From Amycolatopsis saalfeldensis (GTDB lineage: Bacteria; Actinomycetota; Actinomycetes; Mycobacteriales; Pseudonocardiaceae): a stretch of 64,000 nt of DNA. Location: contig NZ_FOEF01000007.1 of assembly GCF_900110575.1 (NCBI RefSeq), forward strand, positions 124,001 through 188,000. The letters are read 5' to 3'. The stretch's first letter is position 1. Every line of letters begins with the position of its first letter. The notes under the pieces are model-generated. The model saw nothing but the letters and a program-made list of their open reading frames with translations. It had not been told where the DNA came from and searched no databases. This document shows, piece by piece, positions 24,246 to 33,482 of this stretch. Position numbers and translations under genes: made by a program.

Positions 24246-27200
24246 TCAGTGCTGCAAAGTCATCGCGTAGATCTCGAGATCGCTGTTGCGTTGCCAGTCG
24301 AGGCCGCCGGATCCGGGTGCGACCCAGGCCGGCACGGACGGGGCCGTCAGGGACAGGGAGCTGACCTGCTTCCCGGAGTCCAGCGGGACGGTCGTCTCGT
24401 AGAGCGAGGCCTTGGTGGTCGTCTTCCCGGTGCCGGCCTTCAGCTGGTACGCGGTCGTCAGCGCGACGGTGTTGCCGAAGTCCGGGGCCTTGTTCGCCCA
24501 GCCGGTGAGTTCGAGCGGGACCGTCGCGGTGGTGCCGTCGGTGTAGGTGACGACGGCGGTGGCCGACGCGGCGCCGGTGCTGCCGTTGTCGGACGCGCCG
24601 ACGAGGTGGAGGCTGCCGTAACGCCCGGACGGCAGGGCGAGCGCCTGCCCGGTGGACTTGACGAAGTTCCGGCTGGCGCCGTCGGTCGGCGGGGCTTCGT
24701 AGGTGACGCCGCCGAAGGTCACCGGGCCCGGCGCGGGCAGCTGGTCTGCGGCGTAACTCACGCCCGTGCCGTCGAAGTCGCCTTCGCCGGGGGCGGCGAG
24801 GCTGGCGACGCCGTCGTTGTTGTAGGCAGCGCTCAGATCGACCGCGCACGAAGCGTCTGTCCGGATCGCGCAGCTCCCGGCCGGCTGGACCACAACGGTG
24901 ACGGTCTTCTTGACCGAAGCGGCTCCGGGCAGCGAAGCGGTGACCGACACCGGGTAGGTGCCCGCTGCCGTCCCGGCCGGCGCGGTGATCCGCAACTTCA
25001 CGTTCGCCTGAGCCGGAAGGCCGTTCGAATCAACGGTGCTCGCCGCGGTGGACAGGGACGCCGACCAGCCCTTCGGCGCCGCAGCGGTCACCGAGATGCG
25101 TGCGGTGCGCGGAGCCGTGGCCAGCAGCGTCACGTCGACCTGCCGTTGCGACGGCAGCGCAGCCGTCGAGTCCATCACTACCTGGTCAGGACCGACGTCG
25201 GCGCTCAGCTGGTGCTGCGGGTTCGGCGTCGTGTCGATCGACGGCGGCGCGTCCTTCGTGTTCGTCGCCCACGCGGTGGGCTTGGCACTCAGCCCGTAAT
25301 CGATGCGACCGCCGTGGGCGATGTCGGCCTGGCCGACCCAGGCCTTGCCCCAAGCCCGGCCGTTCACCGCCGCCGACGCGATGTAACGGTTGCTCATGCT
25401 GGTGCCCGGCGCGGAGATCGTCAGGGTCCCGCCCTGCGTCCGCCCGTAATCGCCGATCCGCACCTGGGCGGCCGGGAACTGCGGGGTGGTCAGGACGTCG
25501 AAGTTCGCCCCGCTCGTCGTCGGGTACAGGCCCAGCGAGGACATCACGTACCAGGAGGACATCTCCCCCATGTCGTCGTTGCCGGGAATCCCGCCGGGGG
25601 TGTTCGTGTACAGGGTTTCCTGCGCCTTGACCACGGTCGCGGTGTTGCCGGGCTGCCCGGTCCACGCGTAGAGGTACGGCGCCACGAGGTTCGGTTCGTT
25701 GTTCGGGTTGTACTTGGTGGAATCGTAGTAGTCGTACGGGCCGCTGACCCAGGTCTTGCGAGCGGTGCCCGCCGGGTCGGCGAGGAGATCGTTGTAGGCG
25801 AAGAAGTCGTTGAGCCGCGCGGTCGTCCGGTCGCTGCCGCCCAGCAGGCCGACCAGCCCGGCCGGGTCCTGCGGCACCAGCCACTGGTACTGGCTCGCGT
25901 TCTGCTCGTGGAACGCGTGGTCGCTGGTGACCGGGTCGTACGGCGTCAGCCAGGTGCCGTCGGCGGCGGTGCGCGGACGGAACTGCTGCGTCTGGGTGTC
26001 GAAGATGTTCTTGTACGACTGCCCGCGCTTCGCGAACATCGCGGCGTCGGACGCGTGGCCCAGCCCCTTCGCCATCAACGCCAGCGACGCGTCGGCCGCG
26101 GCATACTCCAATGTGGACGATGTGCCGTAGTAGCAGTCGTTGTCGTTGCTCTTGGTCGGGCAGCAGTTGCCGCCGGTTCCGCCCGAGCAGCCGGAGTTCG
26201 GCTTGATGTTGAGGCCGTACGGGATGTACCCGCGCTCGGCGTAGTACGCGACGCCGGCGCGCCCGTTCTCGCGGACACTCGCGGGCGGCACCTCAGTGGC
26301 GTTTGCCCGCAGGTATCGGTAGGCCTCCTGAGCGTCCGCCCCGGTGAGCAGTCCCTTGGACCAGCCCTCGACCAGGAACGGGGTGACCGGGTCGCCGGTC
26401 ATGATGTTGCCTTCTTGGTCTTCCAGGTACCAGCGCGGCAGCGCGCCGCCCTCGCGGGCGATCGCGAGGAGCGACATGTCGATGTCGTGCGCGACCTTCG
26501 GGACGAGCATCTCGAGCAGCTGGTTCTGCGTCCGGAAGGTGTCCCACAGCGAGAAGTTGCTGTACGGCGCGTAGCCGGCGGCCGTGTGGATCTTCTGGTC
26601 GGCCCCGACGTAGCGGCCGTCGACGTCGCCGATGAGGTTCGGATCGAGCATCGAGTGGTACAGCGCCGTGTAGTACGCGACCTGCTGGTCGTGCGACCCG
26701 CCGCCGATCGCGGCCTTGTGCAGCATCGTGTTCCACTGGTCGTTCAGAGCCCGGTGCGCGGCGTCGAAGTCGAACCCGAGCTTGCCCGTTTCCGTGGCGA
26801 GGTTATTCCGCGCGCCGTCGAGCCCGGTGAAGGAGAGCCCGACCTTCGCGACCACGGGGGCGTCGTCCTGCGTCGTGTCGAACGTGAGCCAGGCCCCGTT
26901 GGCGCCCTTCGCCGCCGAGTCCCGGGAACCCGGGGTCCGATCGGTTCCCTTCCAGGTGCCATACGACGTGAACGGCCGGCTCAGCTGCGCGACGAAGTAG
27001 GTCTTCTTGGAATCCTCGACCCAGCCCTCCACCGTCCGGTCGCCGACCACGTGGATCTCGGAATCGGTGACGCCCGCGCCGGCGTTGAACAGCACGTTCG
27101 CCTGGCTCGTGCGCGGGAAGCGGTACTGCTGCCACCCGGTCCGCGCGGTCGCCGTCAGCCCGACGGTCACGCCGTACTTGTCGAGCTGCGTCCGGTAGTA

Positions 27201-27638
27201 GTCCGGGCCGGTCGTTTCGTTGGCATGGCTGAAGGTGGACGCGTACTGCGCCGGATCGGTCGAAGTCACCGCCCCGGTGGTCGGCATCATCGGCAGGTAG
27301 TTGAACCGGCACCCGTTGATCGTCGTCTGGCTGAACCCGGTGACCGTGCCGGCGGACTCCCTGTCGCACCCCGTGCCGCCGGCGGTCTTCATCAGCGGGC
27401 TCTCCTGCACCAGCCCGAACGGCGCGCCCGCGGCGGGGAAGTCCAGCCCCTCGTTCTCGGTCCCGATGAACGGGTTGACCAGCTTCGTCAGATCGGTTCC
27501 CGGCCCCGGCACCGCTGCCTGCGGGGTTTCCGCGCTCGCGGCCCCGGCTCCCCCCACGCTGAGCGCGACGCAGAGCGCGACTGTCCCCCATCGGCTTCTG
27601 ATGCTGTGCCGGGCTGCTGAGTACCGCGCTGACCGCAT
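24246..27638 (-). CDS. Secreted GH92 alpha-mannosidase
   Basis: The 1130-aa protein has a Sec signal peptide (ALCVALSVGGAGAASA) and then VNPFIGTENEGLDFPAAGAP, the entry motif of glycoside hydrolase family 92. GNDDMGEMSSWYVMSSLGLY near residue 690 is the family's catalytic-loop signature, with acidic residues for the calcium-dependent inverting mechanism. After the catalytic part (to about 800) comes an NEW3-like Ig domain, and then a beta-sandwich with galactose-binding-like features to the end. GH92 enzymes trim alpha-mannosides from N-glycans or yeast mannan outside the cell. GAGGTG precedes the ATG closely. It is a single gene, with no adjacent sugar transporter. Confidence 0.92.
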   Translation of the reverse strand: MRSARYSAARHSIRSRWGTVALCVALSVGGAGAASAETPQAAVPGPGTDLTKLVNPFIGTENEGLDFPAAGAPFGLVQESPLMKTAGGTGCDRESAGTVTGFSQTTINGCRFNYLPMMPTTGAVTSTDPAQYASTFSHANETTGPDYYRTQLDKYGVTVGLTATARTGWQQYRFPRTSQANVLFNAGAGVTDSEIHVVGDRTVEGWVEDSKKTYFVAQLSRPFTSYGTWKGTDRTPGSRDSAAKGANGAWLTFDTTQDDAPVVAKVGLSFTGLDGARNNLATETGKLGFDFDAAHRALNDQWNTMLHKAAIGGGSHDQQVAYYTALYHSMLDPNLIGDVDGRYVGADQKIHTAAGYAPYSNFSLWDTFRTQNQLLEMLVPKVAHDIDMSLLAIAREGGALPRWYLEDQEGNIMTGDPVTPFLVEGWSKGLLTGADAQEAYRYLRANATEVPPASVRENGRAGVAYYAERGYIPYGLNIKPNSGCSGGTGGNCCPTKSNDNDCYYGTSSTLEYAAADASLALMAKGLGHASDAAMFAKRGQSYKNIFDTQTQQFRPRTAADGTWLTPYDPVTSDHAFHEQNASQYQWLVPQDPAGLVGLLGGSDRTTARLNDFFAYNDLLADPAGTARKTWVSGPYDYYDSTKYNPNNEPNLVAPYLYAWTGQPGNTATVVKAQETLYTNTPGGIPGNDDMGEMSSWYVMSSLGLYPTTSGANFDVLTTPQFPAAQVRIGDYGRTQGGTLTISAPGTSMSNRYIASAAVNGRAWGKAWVGQADIAHGGRIDYGLSAKPTAWATNTKDAPPSIDTTPNPQHQLSADVGPDQVVMDSTAALPSQRQVDVTLLATAPRTARISVTAAAPKGWSASLSTAASTVDSNGLPAQANVKLRITAPAGTAAGTYPVSVTASLPGAASVKKTVTVVVQPAGSCAIRTDASCAVDLSAAYNNDGVASLAAPGEGDFDGTGVSYAADQLPAPGPVTFGGVTYEAPPTDGASRNFVKSTGQALALPSGRYGSLHLVGASDNGSTGAASATAVVTYTDGTTATVPLELTGWANKAPDFGNTVALTTAYQLKAGTGKTTTKASLYETTVPLDSGKQVSSLSLTAPSVPAWVAPGSGGLDWQRNSDLEIYAMTLQH

Positions 27639-27756
27639 GTCACCTCGCCGTGTTTCGCATGCCTGACACCGTTGTCATGAGCCGCGCAGGACGTTAGACC
27701 GCCTCTTCGGGCTCACACAAGCGCCCGCCGGCCGCCCACGCGGCCGACGAGGGCCG

Positions 27757-29010
27757 TCACCGGGGCGTTGTCCCGGCGAGACAGGTTTTGAAAACCAGGG
27801 TTTCGTTCACCCTCAACGCATACTCAGCGAACTGGCCGGGAGTGGACGCGCCGTGGGCCGCCGGCCCGAGCCGGGCCTCCCGCGCTCCGGCGTCGAGGAC
27901 GATGTGTTCGGCCGGCAGGGCCAGGCGAAGGGGCAGCGACAGCGCCGGTTCGGCCCGCACGGTCACACCCGGTGTGGGAAACGGCTGGAAAAACTCGCGC
28001 ATCAGCCGTTCAATGCCGGCCTGCGTCTCCTGTATCCGATCAATGCCGGCCTGCGTCTCCTGTATCCGAGCGCTCAGCTCCAGGATCCGAGCATTGTTCG
28101 CCTCGATGCGCCGCGCGAGTTCGGCCGGATCGTTCGGGTCCTCCATCGGGGGGAGCGGGGGCAGTGGGGCGATCGGGGCGATCGGGGCGGCCGGGGTGAT
28201 CGGGGGTGGGCCGTCGTCCCAGATCACCGACAGCGGCCCGAACCGCAGCAGTCCCGGCGACACCGGCTGGACCAGTACCTGCGCGGTTCTGATCGGCCGC
28301 GCGTACTGCCGGGCCTGTTCGAACCACACCAAGTCCACGTCCGGCTCCGGCGCCGGCCGGTAGCCGAGCGCCTCGGCGAGGGCGCGGGACTCCTTGAACA
28401 GGCTGAGGGCGAGCTGCACCGCGCCGGCTGCCGTGTCGACGATGGTGGCGGCCAGCTCGTCGGCCCGCTCTTCGCGCCGGAACCGGGAACCCGCCCGGCC
28501 CGACCTCGCGAGCTGGGTCCGGGCCAGGTCGAGCGCTTCGGGGCCGGCCAGCGGCAGCGCGCCGAGCAGGGCTTCGAGGGCGGACTTGTCCAGCAGGCCC
28601 AGTGCGGTGCGCGCCGCGTCTTCACGGCCGAGGGCGATGGCGCACAGCACCACGTACCGCTCGGCCACCGCGACCTGCAACGGTGTCCTGGCCGAGGCGG
28701 CGGCGTCGCGGAACAGGTCCCTCGCACGGGTCAGCTCGGCGCTTCGCACGAGCGGGTCCGGTGTCGCGGCGGCGTCGAGCAGCGTGCGCTGGCCGGCGGC
28801 GATCGCGGTCGAATACCGTTGCTCCAGCACCTCCTCCAGCTGCCGGCCGATCGTGCCGAGCCGCTCGCCCAGCCGGTCCTCGGACGCCACCAGCGTGCCC
28901 ACCAGCTCCGAGGCCAGGCCGGACAGGTCCTGGTTCCCGGAGAGCGCGCCGATCAGGGCGGAGACTCCGTACTTCGTCGCGATCATCGCGACGGCGGTCA
29001 GCGGTTCCAC
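27757..29010 (-). CDS. Coiled-coil protein of unknown function
   Basis: I do not recognise this 417-aa protein. The N-terminal ~50 residues (AMIATKYGVSALIGALSG) are moderately hydrophobic. A long alpha-helical region follows, with TPR- or adaptor-like spacing. Then there is a proline-rich linker (PPPITPAAPIAPIAPLPPLP) and a short coiled coil built from an exact 10-residue tandem repeat (RIQETQAGID/E). The tail looks like a beta domain. GTG at 29010 was chosen because upstream sequence runs into the promoter of the divergent gene. The layout (helical bundle, flexible linker, coiled coil, beta tip) suggests a structural or oligomerising protein. No enzyme motif is visible. Confidence 0.6.
   Translation of the reverse strand: MEPLTAVAMIATKYGVSALIGALSGNQDLSGLASELVGTLVASEDRLGERLGTIGRQLEEVLEQRYSTAIAAGQRTLLDAAATPDPLVRSAELTRARDLFRDAAASARTPLQVAVAERYVVLCAIALGREDAARTALGLLDKSALEALLGALPLAGPEALDLARTQLARSGRAGSRFRREERADELAATIVDTAAGAVQLALSLFKESRALAEALGYRPAPEPDVDLVWFEQARQYARPIRTAQVLVQPVSPGLLRFGPLSVIWDDGPPPITPAAPIAPIAPLPPLPPMEDPNDPAELARRIEANNARILELSARIQETQAGIDRIQETQAGIERLMREFFQPFPTPGVTVRAEPALSLPLRLALPAEHIVLDAGAREARLGPAAHGASTPGQFAEYALRVNETLVFKTCLAGTTPR
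28010..28069. repeat. Exact 30-bp tandem duplication inside the coiled-coil gene
   Basis: Positions 28010-28039 and 28040-28069 are identical. Because the unit is 30 bp, it adds exactly ten residues (RIQETQAGI plus D or E from the boundary) and keeps the frame. Complete identity points to a recent duplication or slippage. Copy number may vary between strains. Confidence 0.9.
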
Positions 29011-29109
29011 CCGGCACAGCCTAGCCAGCTGCCGCTCCGTGCTGGACGTGATGATCGCCCGCGGTGTAAAGAAGTGACCGGATGGTCGGCACTCTGGGGA
29101 GAGGTTCGC

Positions 29110-32100
29110 ATGGCTGGATTGAATCGGCGGGGATTCCTGGCCGGCGCGATGGCCGTTTCGGGTGTGGCGCTCACGGAAACCGCCGAAGCGGCCGAAGGCG
29201 CAACCGCCGTTCCGGTGGAATCCGCGGGAACGGCGGTGACCCTCAGACAGGGCACCGGAATGACCGCGCGCCTTTCCCCGGACGGCACGAAGATCGCGAT
29301 CGACGTCGCCGGGGTGCTCTGGCTGCTGCCGGCCACCGGCGGGCCGGCCCGCCGGCTCACCGGGGACCTGTTCGACATCGCGCTGCCGGACTGGTCCCCG
29401 GACGGTTCGGCGCTGGTGTTCCAGTCCTACCGCGACGGCAACTTCCACCTCTGGACGGTCCCGGCGGCCGGCGGCGCCGACCCGCGGCGGCTGACCAGCG
29501 GGCCGTTCGACCACCGCGAGCCGCGCTACTCCCCGGACGGCAAGCGAATCGTCTTCTCTTCCGACGCCGCGGGCGGCAGCTACGGGATCTTCACCCTCGA
29601 CGTCGGCAGTGGCGTCATCTCGCCACTGACCGACACGGCGGCCGAGGAATACGAAGCCACCTGGTCACCGGACGGCACGAAAGCAGCCTTCGTCGTCGCC
29701 GGCTCGCGCATCGACGTCGTCACCGTGGCCGACGGCACCCGCACCACCGCCGTCACCGTGCCGGCCGGGCAGGTCGTGCACAGTCCGGAGTGGACGCCGG
29801 ACGGTGCCGACCTCGTCTACTACCGCCTGTCCCCCAACGGCGACACCCACCTGGTGCGCGCCGGGAAGCCGCTGTTCACCGGCGAGGAGATCGCCCCGTT
29901 CCCGGTGTCCTGGCACGGCGCGCGCGAGTACGTCTACGTCGCGGACGGCACGATCCGGCGGCGTTCGCTCGACGGCCCGGCGGTCACCGGCATCCCGTTC
30001 GCCGCGACGGTCGACGTCGTCCGCCCCCGCTACCGCAAGCGCCGGCGGGACTTCGACTCCAGCACCGCCAAACCGGTCGTCGGCATCGGCAGCCCGGTGC
30101 TCTCGCCGGACGGCGGCCAGGTCGCCTTCCGCGCGCTCAACGACATCTACCTGATGAAGATCGGCTCGGCGCCGCGGCCGCTCACCCGGGACCAGTGGTG
30201 GAAGAGCGATCCCGCGTGGTCCCCGGACGGCCGGTACCTGTCCTACTCCACCGACCGCGCCGGCAAGCTCGACATCTGGCTGCGCGACCTCGCCGCGGGC
30301 ACCGACCGGCAGCTGACCAACCTGCCCGGCGCGGCCGCGGTCTCCGGCTCGTGGTCGGCCGACGGGACGCACCTGGCGTTCCTCGACCAGACCGGCGCGC
30401 TGTACACCGTCGAGGTCGCCACCGGGGCCGTGCGGAAGGTGTTCACGGCGACCTTCGAACCGGGCCGGCCGAGCTGGTCCGCCGACGGCCGGACCCTCGC
30501 GCTGGCGGCGATCAGACCGTACTCGGCCCGGTTCCGCGAGGGGCTGAGCGAAATCCTGCTGGTCGACCGCGCGACCGGGGCGGGCACCTACGTCCCGGCG
30601 CTGCCGGGCCGGTCGATCCAGACCCGTGGCGACGACGGGCCGCTGTTCTCCCCTGACGGCAAGCGGATGGCGTTCGCCGCCGGCAGCGTGCTGTGGGTCC
30701 TCGACGTGCACCCGGACGGCACCCCGGCCGGCTCGCCCCGGCAGCTCACCACCGAGGTCACCGACGCCCCCAGCTGGCACGGGAACTCCCGCGAGCTGCT
30801 CTACCTCAGCAACGGCGTCCTGCGGCTGGTCGGCGTCGAGGGCGGTCCGCCGCGCACTGTCCGAACCGGACTCACCTGGACCAACTTCCGCACCCGCGGG
30901 CGGACGGTCGTGCGCGCGGGCCGGCTCTGGGACGGCGTCGAACACACGCTGCGGTCCGATGTGGACGTCGTCGTCGACGGGCATCGGATCACCGCCGTCG
31001 GACCGGATCGCGACAGCTGGGACGCCGAGGTCGTCGACGCCCGCGACGGGGTCGTCGTGCCCGGCCTGATCGACCTGCACAACCACCGCGAGATGCAGGG
31101 CTACTCCTACGGGGACCGGCAGGGCCGGCTGTGGCTTTCGCTCGGCTTCACCACCACCCGGTCGCCCGGCAGCCCGGCGTATCACATGGTCGAGGACCGC
31201 GAATCGGTCCAGTCCGGCGCCCGTCTCGCGCCGCGGTACTTCGCCACCGGTGAGGCGATCGACGGTTCCCGCATCTTCTACAACTTCATGCGCCCGACCT
31301 ACGACGACCACCAGCTCGCGCTCGAGCTGCAGCGCGCCGAAGCGCTCGACTACGACCTGATGAAGTGCTACGTCCGGCTGCCCCCGGTGTGGCAGCAGCA
31401 GGTCGTCGCTTGGGCGCATCAGCGGAACATCCCGGCGACCTCGCACTACTGCTACCCGTCATTCGGCTTCGGCAGCGACGGGATGGAGCACATCGGCGCC
31501 ACCAGCCGGCTCGGCTACTCGCGCACGGTGACCGCGCTGGGCACCGGATACCAGGACGTGATCGACCTGTTCACGGCCTCCGGCGCCGCCCGCACGCCGA
31601 CCCTGTTCGTCTCGGCGACCCTGCTCGCCGACGACACCAGCCTCGTCGAGGACCACCGCGTCCGCACGCTGTACCCGTCGTGGGAATACGCGTCGCTGCA
31701 AGCCGCGGCGGCCACGGCGAAGACCACCGACCAGACCGCGAACCGGCGCAACCTCGCCCACCAGGTCCAGCAGATCGCCGCCATGATCCGGCGCGGCGGG
31801 CTGGTCGTCACCGGCACGGACTCGCCGATCGACCACACCGCGGTCAGCACGCACCTGAACCTGCGCGCGATGGTGGCCTACGGGCTGACCCCGTACGAAG
31901 CGCTGGTCACCGCGACCAGCGCCGCGGGCCGGTTCCTGGGCGAGCCGCTCGGCCGGATCACGCCGGGCATGTACGCGGACCTGACCGTCCTCGGCGGCAA
32001 CCCGCTCGCCGACATCAGCCAGGCCGCGAACGTCCGGTCCGTCGTCGCGGCCGGGCGGCATCACACGGTGGGCGATCTGCTCGAGCCGTTCGAAACCCCG

Positions 32101-32229
32101 GCCACGCCCGCCATCGCGACCAGCCGGGCACTCGCCCCGGTCGTCGCCCCCGCGGCCAACGACCGCTTCTGGTGGCACGAACCGCATTACGTCGAGGAGA
32201 GCCGCAACTCCTGCTGCGCGACCCACTGA
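29110..32229 (+). CDS. Tat-exported TolB/PD40 beta-propeller amidohydrolase
   Basis: The 1039-aa protein starts MAGLNRRGFLAGAMAVSGVA, a Tat signal. Residues ~60-600 are repeated PD40 blades of the type WSPDGSALVFQ, YSPDGKRIVFS and WSADGTHLAF. Residues ~600-1000 form an imidazolonepropionase-like amidohydrolase. Its features are GLIDLHNHREMQG with the HxH metal motif, ATSHYCYPSFGFGSDGMEHI with two further His candidates, and VTGTDSPIDH with the conserved Asp. Fusion of a propeller to a metal hydrolase outside the membrane fits cleavage of peptides or cyclic amides. GGGGAGAGG precedes the ATG. It is divergent from the coiled-coil gene over about 100 bp and convergent with DUF72. Confidence 0.85.
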   Translation: MAGLNRRGFLAGAMAVSGVALTETAEAAEGATAVPVESAGTAVTLRQGTGMTARLSPDGTKIAIDVAGVLWLLPATGGPARRLTGDLFDIALPDWSPDGSALVFQSYRDGNFHLWTVPAAGGADPRRLTSGPFDHREPRYSPDGKRIVFSSDAAGGSYGIFTLDVGSGVISPLTDTAAEEYEATWSPDGTKAAFVVAGSRIDVVTVADGTRTTAVTVPAGQVVHSPEWTPDGADLVYYRLSPNGDTHLVRAGKPLFTGEEIAPFPVSWHGAREYVYVADGTIRRRSLDGPAVTGIPFAATVDVVRPRYRKRRRDFDSSTAKPVVGIGSPVLSPDGGQVAFRALNDIYLMKIGSAPRPLTRDQWWKSDPAWSPDGRYLSYSTDRAGKLDIWLRDLAAGTDRQLTNLPGAAAVSGSWSADGTHLAFLDQTGALYTVEVATGAVRKVFTATFEPGRPSWSADGRTLALAAIRPYSARFREGLSEILLVDRATGAGTYVPALPGRSIQTRGDDGPLFSPDGKRMAFAAGSVLWVLDVHPDGTPAGSPRQLTTEVTDAPSWHGNSRELLYLSNGVLRLVGVEGGPPRTVRTGLTWTNFRTRGRTVVRAGRLWDGVEHTLRSDVDVVVDGHRITAVGPDRDSWDAEVVDARDGVVVPGLIDLHNHREMQGYSYGDRQGRLWLSLGFTTTRSPGSPAYHMVEDRESVQSGARLAPRYFATGEAIDGSRIFYNFMRPTYDDHQLALELQRAEALDYDLMKCYVRLPPVWQQQVVAWAHQRNIPATSHYCYPSFGFGSDGMEHIGATSRLGYSRTVTALGTGYQDVIDLFTASGAARTPTLFVSATLLADDTSLVEDHRVRTLYPSWEYASLQAAAATAKTTDQTANRRNLAHQVQQIAAMIRRGGLVVTGTDSPIDHTAVSTHLNLRAMVAYGLTPYEALVTATSAAGRFLGEPLGRITPGMYADLTVLGGNPLADISQAANVRSVVAAGRHHTVGDLLEPFETPATPAIATSRALAPVVAPAANDRFWWHEPHYVEESRNSCCATH

Positions 32230-32235
32230 CCTCGC

Positions 32236-33084
32236 TCAGAACAGGGTCGCGGGCTCGACCGGCGCGGGCTCGGGCAGTGCGTCGAGGCCGGGCACCAGCG
32301 CTCGCACGTCGTCGTGGAACCGGCGGGCGAGCGCCGGCGCGTCGGCATTGTCGGGAGTGTGCAGGAAAACCGTCGGCGACCGGCCCTCGCGCAGCCAGCC
32401 CGCGACCACCTCGGCCCACGGCCGCCACCCCTCGACCGTCTCCTCGACCGAATCCCGGCCCAGGTAACGGACGACCGGCCGGTCGGTCAACGCCCGCGTC
32501 CGCCGCGGCAGGCGCGGCTTCTTGCCCCAGGCCTCCTGCTCGGCCTCGCTGATCGGCGGGCTCCGGAAGAACACGGTGGTGTCGAACGGAACCCACTCGG
32601 CCCCCACCCCGGCGAGCGCCCCCTCCAGCGGCGTCGAGCCGGCCTCGGTGAAGAACCCGGGGTGCCGCACCTCGACGGCACGCCGACGGCCGGCCGGGAG
32701 CCGGCGCAGGAAGCGGCCGAGTGCGTCGACCTCCGACGGGCCGAACGAGCCGGGCAACTGGGTCCACAGGACCGCCCGTTCGCCGAGGGGCTCGATCGCG
32801 TCCAGGAACGCCCGCATCTCGGCCTCGACCCCGACGAACCGGCGCTCATGCGTGACGGCCTTCGGCAGCTTGACCACGAACCGGAAACCGGGATCGGTCT
32901 GCTGCGCCCAGCTCTCGACGGTGGCCCGGGCGGGAGTCGCGTAGAACGTCGTATTGCCCTCGACCGCGTTGCACCACCCGGCGTACGCCCGCAGCCGCTC
33001 CCCGGCCGGCAGCGACTGCGGCACGAACCTCCCGGACCACGCTTTGTGGGTCCACATCGCGCAGCCGACCTGAAGACGTGCCAC
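32236..33084 (-). CDS. DUF72 (YecE-like) protein
   Basis: This 282-aa protein shows the DUF72 features: VGCAMWTHKAWSGRFVP at the start, NAVEGNTTFYATPARATVE, FRFVVKLPKAVTHERR, VEVRHPGFF and the late SPTVFLHTPDNADAP. The fold is a TIM-barrel-like one, with function unknown. A conserved Arg/His-rich pocket suggests phosphate or nucleic-acid binding, but this is unproven. It stops 6 bp after the convergent propeller-amidohydrolase. No operon partner is visible upstream. Confidence 0.85.
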   Translation of the reverse strand: MARLQVGCAMWTHKAWSGRFVPQSLPAGERLRAYAGWCNAVEGNTTFYATPARATVESWAQQTDPGFRFVVKLPKAVTHERRFVGVEAEMRAFLDAIEPLGERAVLWTQLPGSFGPSEVDALGRFLRRLPAGRRRAVEVRHPGFFTEAGSTPLEGALAGVGAEWVPFDTTVFFRSPPISEAEQEAWGKKPRLPRRTRALTDRPVVRYLGRDSVEETVEGWRPWAEVVAGWLREGRSPTVFLHTPDNADAPALARRFHDDVRALVPGLDALPEPAPVEPATLF

Positions 33085-33148
33085 TCCGCCGGCTCCCCTC
33101 GATCGCGAGTCGGAAATACTACCCGGGGCACACCGGGACCGGTCGGCG

Positions 33149-33310
33149 CTACCGCCTGACGACCGCTGTGCTGGGGGAAGTACCGGTTGTCGCCGGTGTA
33201 TAGCCGGCTGCCGTCCGGAAACTCAGCTGCTCGGCCGCAGTGGTGGCCAGCGATACCGGCGCCAGCGTCGTGGCGCCGACACCGAGGGCCCGCTGACGGA
33301 GCTTCTTCAC
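33149..33310 (-). CDS. Small putative exported peptide
   Basis: A 53-aa frame starting GTG (VKKLRQRALGVGATTLAPVS) has GGGAGG only four bases upstream. It reads as a basic N-terminus followed by a weakly hydrophobic Ala/Thr/Val stretch, then AAEQLSFRTAAGYTPATTG, ending in RR. This would suit a short secreted or membrane-associated peptide. It could also be noise, since it is short and has no recognised relatives. Confidence 0.35.
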   Translation of the reverse strand: MKKLRQRALGVGATTLAPVSLATTAAEQLSFRTAAGYTPATTGTSPSTAVVRR

Positions 33311-33482
33311 GGTGCCTCCCGTGGTGATGACGGACGCGTCCGGAGATCGGACGGGTTCCGTGAACCACGGTGTCGACGGCGCCTTGAAGAAACCTTGCCG
33401 CCGAGTCCGCCGCCTTTCCGGCCGCACGATCCACCAGTGCGAACGGCCGCGGTCGCCGGACCCTGCCGCCGAGTGCGCGGGG

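Noticed and set aside
24138..27620. An 1160-aa plus-strand frame opposite GH92
   Set aside because: Valine/arginine-rich shadow without signal peptide or motif, while the minus strand has full GH92 hallmarks.
28141..28205. GATCGGGGC-type repeats as a regulatory array
   Set aside because: They are in frame inside the coiled-coil gene and encode its Pro/Ala/Ile linker, so they are coding low complexity.
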